10,375 nt of DNA, taken from the NCBI GenBank assembly GCA_029864165.1, contig JAOTTZ010000029.1, positions 1 to 10,375 on the forward strand, in the 5' to 3' direction. Positions 6,862 through 10,375 of this stretch are shown here, piece by piece. The position numbers were made by a program, and so were the translations under genes. Each line of letters starts with the position of its first letter. Positions within the stretch are counted from its first letter, which is position 1. The notes below the pieces were generated by a model. That model was not told the DNA's origin, searched no databases, and worked only from the letters and a program-made list of their open reading frames with translations. Source of the DNA: Burkholderiaceae bacterium. Lineage in GTDB: Bacteria; Pseudomonadota; Gammaproteobacteria; Burkholderiales; Burkholderiaceae_C.

Positions 6862-7743
6862 GTGGCTGCGCGCCTCTTTCTCGTGCTATTGTGGTTATTG
6901 CACTGGCTACCGCTACCGTTGTTGGCGCTGCTGGGGCGCGCGGTCGGTTGGGCGCTGTACTGGCTGGCAAAATCGCGTCGCGCCGTCGCACTGCGCAACC
7001 TCGAGTTGTGCTTTCCGAATCTCACCTTGGCGCAGCGCAGCGAACTGGCCAAAGAACACTTCCAGTGGCTAGGCCGCAGCATCCTCGAGCGTGGGCTGCT
7101 CTGGTATGCCACGCCAGCGCGGCTCAAGCGCTTAATCAGCGTCGAGGGCGACGCACACTTGGCCGAGCGCAGCGAACGCCCGGTGATGTGGCTGGTACCT
7201 CACTTCATGGCGCTGGATGTAGCCGGGGCCGCGACGCAGTTGTTCCAGCGCCAGCAGGTGGTTTCGATCTATCAGGAACAAAGCGACAAAGTGATGAACG
7301 CGGCCATGCGGCGCGGCCGAGTGCGCTTCAACCAGGGCGAGCTGTTTGCACGCAGTGCCTCGGCCAAGCCGCTGATTCGCGCAATCAAGAAACGAATGGC
7401 GTTTTTCAACCTCCCAGACATGGACTTCGGTATTCGCGATGCCGCTTTTGTGCCTTTTTTCGGTGTTCCAGCCGCCACGCTGTTGGCGCCCTCGCGCATG
7501 GCGCGCGCTTTGAACATGCTCGTGCAACCGGTGCTGGCCGAGATGCTGCCCGGCGGACAGGGCTACCGGGTGCGTTTTCTTGATGCTTGGACGAGCTTTC
7601 CAAGCGACGACGCGTTGGCCGATGCCAGCGCGATGAACCGTTGGATCGAGGATGAGGTTCGCCGCAACCCGGCCCAGTACTTATGGGTGCACAAGCGCTT
7701 CAAGACGCGGCCTGAGGGAGACGCGCCGCTGTATCGACGCTGA
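6862..7743 (+). CDS. Lipid A biosynthesis acyltransferase, LpxL/HtrB family (293 aa), second copy
   Basis: A second Kdo2-lipid IVA-type acyltransferase, diverged from its neighbour. Visible: hydrophobic anchor LFLVLLWLLHWLPLPLLALL (5-24), SRRAVALRNLELCFPNL (38-54), the catalytic motif as H-x4-D in VPHFMALD (His114, Asp119), FFNLPDMDFG (181-190), FVPFFGVPAAT (196-206) and the C-terminal QYLWVHKRFK (272-281). The frame is open upstream to an ATG at 6724, inside the first gene. The GTG at 6862 was chosen because it places the start just before the anchor, as in the family, 26 bases after the previous stop. No strong Shine-Dalgarno precedes it, so GTG 6787 or ATG 6769 remain possible. The two genes probably add the two secondary acyl chains of lipid A. 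Confidence 0.9.
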   Translation: MAARLFLVLLWLLHWLPLPLLALLGRAVGWALYWLAKSRRAVALRNLELCFPNLTLAQRSELAKEHFQWLGRSILERGLLWYATPARLKRLISVEGDAHLAERSERPVMWLVPHFMALDVAGAATQLFQRQQVVSIYQEQSDKVMNAAMRRGRVRFNQGELFARSASAKPLIRAIKKRMAFFNLPDMDFGIRDAAFVPFFGVPAATLLAPSRMARALNMLVQPVLAEMLPGGQGYRVRFLDAWTSFPSDDALADASAMNRWIEDEVRRNPAQYLWVHKRFKTRPEGDAPLYRR

Positions 7744-7754
7744 GCAAATCCCAA

Positions 7755-7774
7755 CCACAGCGGCAACGCTGTGG
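7755..7774 (+). terminator. GNRA-capped hairpin after the acyltransferase pair
   Basis: CCACAGCG and CGCTGTGG form a perfect 8-bp stem around a GCAA tetraloop, 12 bases after the stop codon of the second acyltransferase. Position and stability suit a transcript end or 3'-end-protecting hairpin. Only a weak, interrupted pyrimidine/T stretch follows about 20 bases on, so it may not terminate alone. Confidence 0.45.
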
Positions 7775-7817
7775 GCACCGTATGCTTTGCCCTTCTTATT
7801 GAGACAGAACCCTTAGC

Positions 7818-8093
7818 ATGAACCGACTACCTGAACACCCAACATCGGGATCGTCTGAACCCTGGCGACGGCACGAACCGCATGCGGCCTACGTTCCGCC
7901 GCCGCCGAAGACGTGGATCGGCAAGCTCATCGTGGGCGTTGTCGGCGCGGTGGTGATACTCGCCTCGTTATTAGTGTCCATTGTGGTGTTCGCCCTGGTC
8001 GCGAGCCTCTTGTTGGCAGGGGTCATCTACTTCATATGGACGGTGCGACGAGCGCAGCGCAAAGTACAACGGCAGACCATCGACATGCCATAG
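7818..8093 (+). CDS. Small membrane protein of unknown function (91 aa)
   Basis: No family was recognised. The protein has a hydrophilic N-terminus (1-32) ending in a run of four prolines (27-30), one long hydrophobic stretch (about 36-74, enough for two tightly packed membrane helices or one long one), and a short basic tail VRRAQRKVQRQ (76-86) that would lie in the cytoplasm. There is no signal-peptidase or lipobox cysteine. The start ATG lacks a clear Shine-Dalgarno. It lies on the same strand as the acyltransferases but behind a hairpin, so it may have its own transcript. The hydrophobic profile and regular codon use argue for a real gene. Confidence 0.6.
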   Translation: MNRLPEHPTSGSSEPWRRHEPHAAYVPPPPKTWIGKLIVGVVGAVVILASLLVSIVVFALVASLLLAGVIYFIWTVRRAQRKVQRQTIDMP

Positions 8094-8191
8094 CTGGCTC
8101 TGCTGCAAATTGGAGTCGCGAACAAAGAGCGGTCCGACTTTAGGCCGCTGACAAAGCCGAAAGCAACGCATCCAAACGACAGGCGCAGGGC

Positions 8192-8376
8192 TGTCGGCGC
8201 CGATCCAAATTTGAGCCACCGTTCCGACCGAATATTGAGCCAGGGGTGGAAGCCGACCTTGAGATGGTCGGCTGTGAAGTGTAGGTCTTTGTCTGGTTCG
8301 TTGATCTTCTCGATGGTGGGTTGATCGCGCGGGGGAATCCGTGCAGGACGTAGCCCGTAGCGGATTCCCCCGCGCG
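8192..8376 (+). mobile_element. Probable remnant of one end of an IS21-type insertion sequence
   Basis: The 337 bases between 8094 and 8430 have no convincing gene. From 8192 the sequence starts with TGTCGGCGCCGATCC and then has two related blocks, 8202-8220 and 8226-8244, which share TTGAGCCA (8211-8218 and 8235-8242) at a 24-base pitch. Repeated TTGAGCCA-like blocks inside an end starting with TG are what I remember of IS21-family termini. An 8-bp inverted repeat follows (8251-8258 with 8266-8273) and then the large one at 8326-8376. No istA or istB coding sequence remains, so the element would be a fragment whose right limit is unknown. Nothing was recognised in 8094-8191. Confidence 0.4.
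8326..8376. repeat. 16-bp perfect inverted repeat with 19-base loop
   Basis: CGCGCGGGGGAATCCG (8326-8341) is exactly complementary to CGGATTCCCCCGCGCG (8361-8376). The loop (8342-8360) holds CGTAG twice. A DNA or RNA hairpin of this strength could act as a transcription barrier between the plus-strand membrane-protein gene and the minus-strand small-gene pair, which converge here. No T-run flanks it. It may belong to the IS remnant. Confidence 0.75.
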
Positions 8377-8430
8377 GCGGTCGTGAGCGGCCGGGCTTGC
8401 CGCGCATCAGGCCACGCGAGCGCGCTTGCC

Positions 8431-8628
8431 TCAACCCTTGTTATCAATCCGTTTGCGCGAAGCAGCTACCAGCCCGACTTCGACGAATGCTTCCAACCGA
8501 ACGACGCGCTCGGTCAGTGATTCGATCTTGTCCTGCTGAGCCTTTACGGTGCCGGATAAGCGTTCCACCTTGTCGTTCATCTTGATAACGGCGGTGATGG
8601 CATCCCACATCTTGTCGGCAACGCCCAT
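8431..8628 (-). CDS. Small coiled-coil protein of unknown function (65 aa)
   Basis: No named family was recognised. After an N-terminal helix (MGVADKMWDAITAVIKMNDK) a regular heptad pattern runs from Val21 to Val49 with V21, L24, V28, Q31, I35, L38, V42, L45 and V49 at a/d positions, the mark of a parallel coiled coil with one polar Gln in the core. A basic tail (SRKRIDNKG) ends it. The start ATG overlaps the TGA of the preceding ribbon-helix-helix gene by one base, so the two are almost surely co-translated and may form one complex. Its end lies next to the IS-like remnant. The pairing suggests an accessory partner for a DNA-binding protein; that function is inferred. Confidence 0.7.
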   Translation of the reverse strand: MGVADKMWDAITAVIKMNDKVERLSGTVKAQQDKIESLTERVVRLEAFVEVGLVAASRKRIDNKG

Positions 8629-8909
8629 CAGTGCGACCGCTTACGCTTCTCAAGTGCGGCAATGCGCTTGTTCGATGCCTCCACGTACGCAAGCGCATCA
8701 TCAATGGCTGCGCTAGCGCTGGCAGTCGTCTTGACCATCTGGTCAATCATTCCTTCAAGAATCTTGTCGTCCTCGGAAGGGCGGAAAGATGCGGCTGCAC
8801 GCCGTAGGAATTCGCCTGTAGACAACCCAGCCGCCTTCGCCACCGCGGCAATCTGGCGCTTCTCGGTTGCAGTGACGAGCACGGGGATGCGCTCTGTTGC
8901 TGTATTCAT
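8628..8909 (-). CDS. Ribbon-helix-helix (CopG/MobC-like) DNA-binding protein (93 aa)
   Basis: Residues 7-41 read as a ribbon-helix-helix fold: a beta strand RIPVLVT (7-13), helix 1 (ATEKRQIAAVAKAAG, 14-28), then LSTGEFLRRAA (29-39) as turn and helix 2. This resembles MobC-type relaxosome accessory proteins and antitoxin-like repressors. A long C-terminal helical segment (about 45-92), Ala-rich and ending in KRKRSH, probably oligomerises. The ATG at 8909 was chosen over a start at 9023 because GAGG lies 7 bases before it and homology-like sequence begins there. The first gene of a two-gene unit with its own promoter, it may repress that promoter. A plasmid-mobilisation, antitoxin or transposon-linked role is possible; none is shown. 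Confidence 0.72.
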   Translation of the reverse strand: MNTATERIPVLVTATEKRQIAAVAKAAGLSTGEFLRRAAASFRPSEDDKILEGMIDQMVKTTASASAAIDDALAYVEASNKRIAALEKRKRSH

Positions 8910-8956
8910 GGTTCCACCTCGATGAGTGACGGTATGGGCATGTGCTGACCATGTCC

Positions 8957-8985
8957 AGTATAGAACAGAATGAAGGGGTTGTTCA
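8957..8985 (-). promoter_or_regulatory. Predicted promoter of the RHH/coiled-coil pair
   Basis: On the minus strand TGAACA (8985-8980) is followed after exactly 17 bases by TATACT (8962-8957), a 4/6 and 5/6 match to the sigma-70 -35 and -10 boxes. Transcription would start near 8950, about 40 bases before the RHH start codon, leaving room for autoregulation by the RHH protein. Confidence 0.55.
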
Positions 8986-8997
8986 TTAGCGCAATCT

Positions 8998-9555
8998 TCA
9001 GCGGATCGCGGAATTAGCGACATCCGCTACGCACACACTGCCCGCAGTGTCCACTGCGATGCCGGAAGGTCGATTGAACCCCGCATTCAAAGACAACCCG
9101 TCGCTCAAACTGTCCTGCGCAATAGTCCCCGCGAGCGACCTGAATGACTTCACTCGCGCGCATCGGACCAAAATGCCATCCACTTTCTTTGCCGGCATTG
9201 TGCCCCGCCCGTTGATCACGTCGCGTTGCAACGCAAACTACCCTTGCGGGTCGTTGAAGATCCACACGTCATACCCCACGCCGGCCGGCAGCCGGGTGTC
9301 GAAGCGAAAAGGTTCATCCAACGCAAGGCCATTGGGGTTGGCGTTCAAGCGCATCGAGTCCAAGCCATTGCTGACGTCGACAAACCCTTCGTCCAGGCCC
9401 GCAATCGTGCCGCCCAGCTCGAAAGTTGGCACCCCCTTGGCCCCAGCCGACTCACCCCCACCGCCGCCACAGGCGCATAGCGCGATTGCTGCAACGATGC
9501 CGGCGCTGCCTCGCAGTGCGCGCAGGTTGAAGATAGAGATGGCCCAATCTGACTT
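8998..9555 (-). pseudogene. Decayed NHL-repeat lipoprotein gene
   Basis: Reading on the minus strand from 9555, one frame gives a lipoprotein signal (SAGIVAAIALCAC, lipobox Cys at codon 29), a Gly run, a domain of the GGTIAGLDEG...RLPAGVGYDVWIFNDPQG kind (about codons 47-105), then, past a TAG at codon 106 (9240-9238) in the same frame, a linker and the NHL-like unit FNRPSGIAVDTAGSVCVADV...NSAIR (codons 160-185), ending at TGA (9000-8998). A strong GGAGG sits 6 bases before codon 1, but that codon is AAG where ATG is expected. The TAG replaces a plausible CAG. At the end, removing TG would restore the usual AIRKI. NHL propellers need several repeats, so the gene is also cut short. Confidence 0.6.
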
Positions 9556-9640
9556 GTTTAGCCTCCTTTAGTATTTCTCTGCCACTCGTTCAAGATACAC
9601 CTAGAACGGCTCACGCGAGGCGCGCAGCGATAATCTGAGC

Positions 9641-10375
9641 ATGAAACTGCGCTTCACCAAGATGCAAGGCGCGGGCAACGATTTTGTGGTGTTTGACGCT
9701 GTGCACAGCCCCATCGAAATGACGCCTGCTCAGTACCGCAAGCTCGGCGACCGGCACTTTGGCGTCGGCGCAGACCAGATTTTGCGCGTCGAGCGCAGCC
9801 TGGTTTCTGGGGTGGACTTTGCCTACCGCATCTTCAACGCCGAGAGCGGCGAGGAGGTCGAGCAATGCGGCAATGGCGCGCGCTGCTTCATGCGCTATGT
9901 GCACGACAAGGGCTTGAGTGACAAGCCAACGCTGCGTGTAGAAACCGTGAGCACATTGCTGGAGTTGTCGCTGCAAGACGATGGGCGGGTCGCTGTGGAC
10001 ATGGGTCGCCCGGTGTTCGATTTGGCCCAAGTGCCGTTCAGGGCAGCACATTTGGTACCGCGCGCTGTCAACGGATTTCAGCTCTGGCCGCTTGAACTTG
10101 CCGAAGGGCCAGTAGAAGTTGCGGTGCTATCGATGGGCAACCCACACGCGGTGCAATTGGTGGCTGATGTCGGCACGGCGCTCGTTTCAACGGTCGGCGC
10201 CGAAATTGAACGCCATGCGCGCTTTCCGCGCCAAGTCAACGCTGGGTTCATGCAGATACTGAGCCGCGGCGAAGTCCGCCTGCGTGTATTCGAGCGCGGC
10301 GCAGGCGAGACGCTGGCTTGTGGCACGGGTGCCTGCGCCGCCGTCGTCGCTGGTATTCGCCTTGGTCTGCTGGAC
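9641..10375 (+). CDS. dapF: Diaminopimelate epimerase DapF (partial, first 245 residues)
   Basis: DapF converts LL- to meso-diaminopimelate, the last step but one toward lysine and the source of the peptidoglycan cross-linking residue. Visible: the N-terminal [13 protein letters not shown] (7-19), the first catalytic cysteine in EQCGNGARC (Cys76), GNPHAVQLV (166-174) and the second catalytic cysteine in [12 protein letters not shown] (Cys227). The frame is open from ATG 9641 to the window edge; family proteins are about 275-290 residues, so some 30-45 residues lie outside. There is no clear Shine-Dalgarno; a GATAAT (9629-9634) close to the ATG hints at a very short leader. Immediately upstream is the decayed lipoprotein gene on the opposite strand. 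Confidence 0.97.
   Translation, partial: MKLRFTKMQGAGNDFVVFDAVHSPIEMTPAQYRKLGDRHFGVGADQILRVERSLVSGVDFAYRIFNAESGEEVEQCGNGARCFMRYVHDKGLSDKPTLRVETVSTLLELSLQDDGRVAVDMGRPVFDLAQVPFRAAHLVPRAVNGFQLWPLELAEGPVEVAVLSMGNPHAVQLVADVGTALVSTVGAEIERHARFPRQVNAGFMQILSRGEVRLRVFERGAGETLACGTGACAAVVAGIRLGLLD

Noticed and set aside
8027..8434. Minus-strand 135-codon open frame over the IS-like remnant
   Set aside because: It reads through the large inverted repeat and into the antisense of the membrane-protein gene; no domain, low-quality composition. More likely non-coding element sequence.

Overview
The window looks like the core chromosome of a betaproteobacterium, most likely order Burkholderiales. This rests on the GC-rich coding sequence, the run mnmG-rsmG-parA-parB with parS sites beside it, and metK facing a pair of LpxL-type acyltransferases followed by dapF. 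The order is inferred from protein style and gene order remembered for the group; no database search was possible.

Left part (12-5782, all on the minus strand, read right to left): metK (SAM synthetase), mnmG (tRNA wobble-uridine modification), rsmG (16S rRNA m7G527 methyltransferase), parA and parB (chromosome segregation). mnmG and rsmG overlap by 14 bases. Three parS sites, the DNA targets of ParB, lie inside coding sequence: one in rsmG and two in mnmG. They shape the encoded peptides FHVEQ and, twice, VSRET. The whole partition module (motor, CTP clamp and centromere) therefore sits in about 3 kb. metK and mnmG start with GTG and TTG, each behind a clear Shine-Dalgarno sequence.

Middle (5783-7743): a divergent intergenic region with a perfect minus-strand TATAAT and a long hairpin that would fall in the metK leader, then two adjacent lipid A acyltransferase genes on the plus strand. 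One carries the H-x4-E catalytic motif and the other H-x4-D. A GNRA-capped hairpin follows the second gene.

Right part (7744-9640) is an accessory pocket between the acyltransferases and dapF. It holds a 91-residue membrane protein of unknown function, then a non-coding patch that looks like one end of an IS21-type insertion sequence with a 16-bp perfect inverted repeat. Next comes a minus-strand two-gene unit (ribbon-helix-helix protein plus a small coiled-coil protein, 1-base overlap, with its own promoter). Last is a decayed NHL-repeat lipoprotein gene that appears to have lost its start codon, gained an in-frame TAG and been cut off at its first NHL repeat. dapF (diaminopimelate epimerase) then begins at 9641 and runs off the right edge.

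No tRNA, rRNA, CRISPR array or replication origin was seen. No clearly new system is proven. The best candidates for follow-up are the RHH/coiled-coil pair, the metK leader hairpin and the parS sites inside genes.
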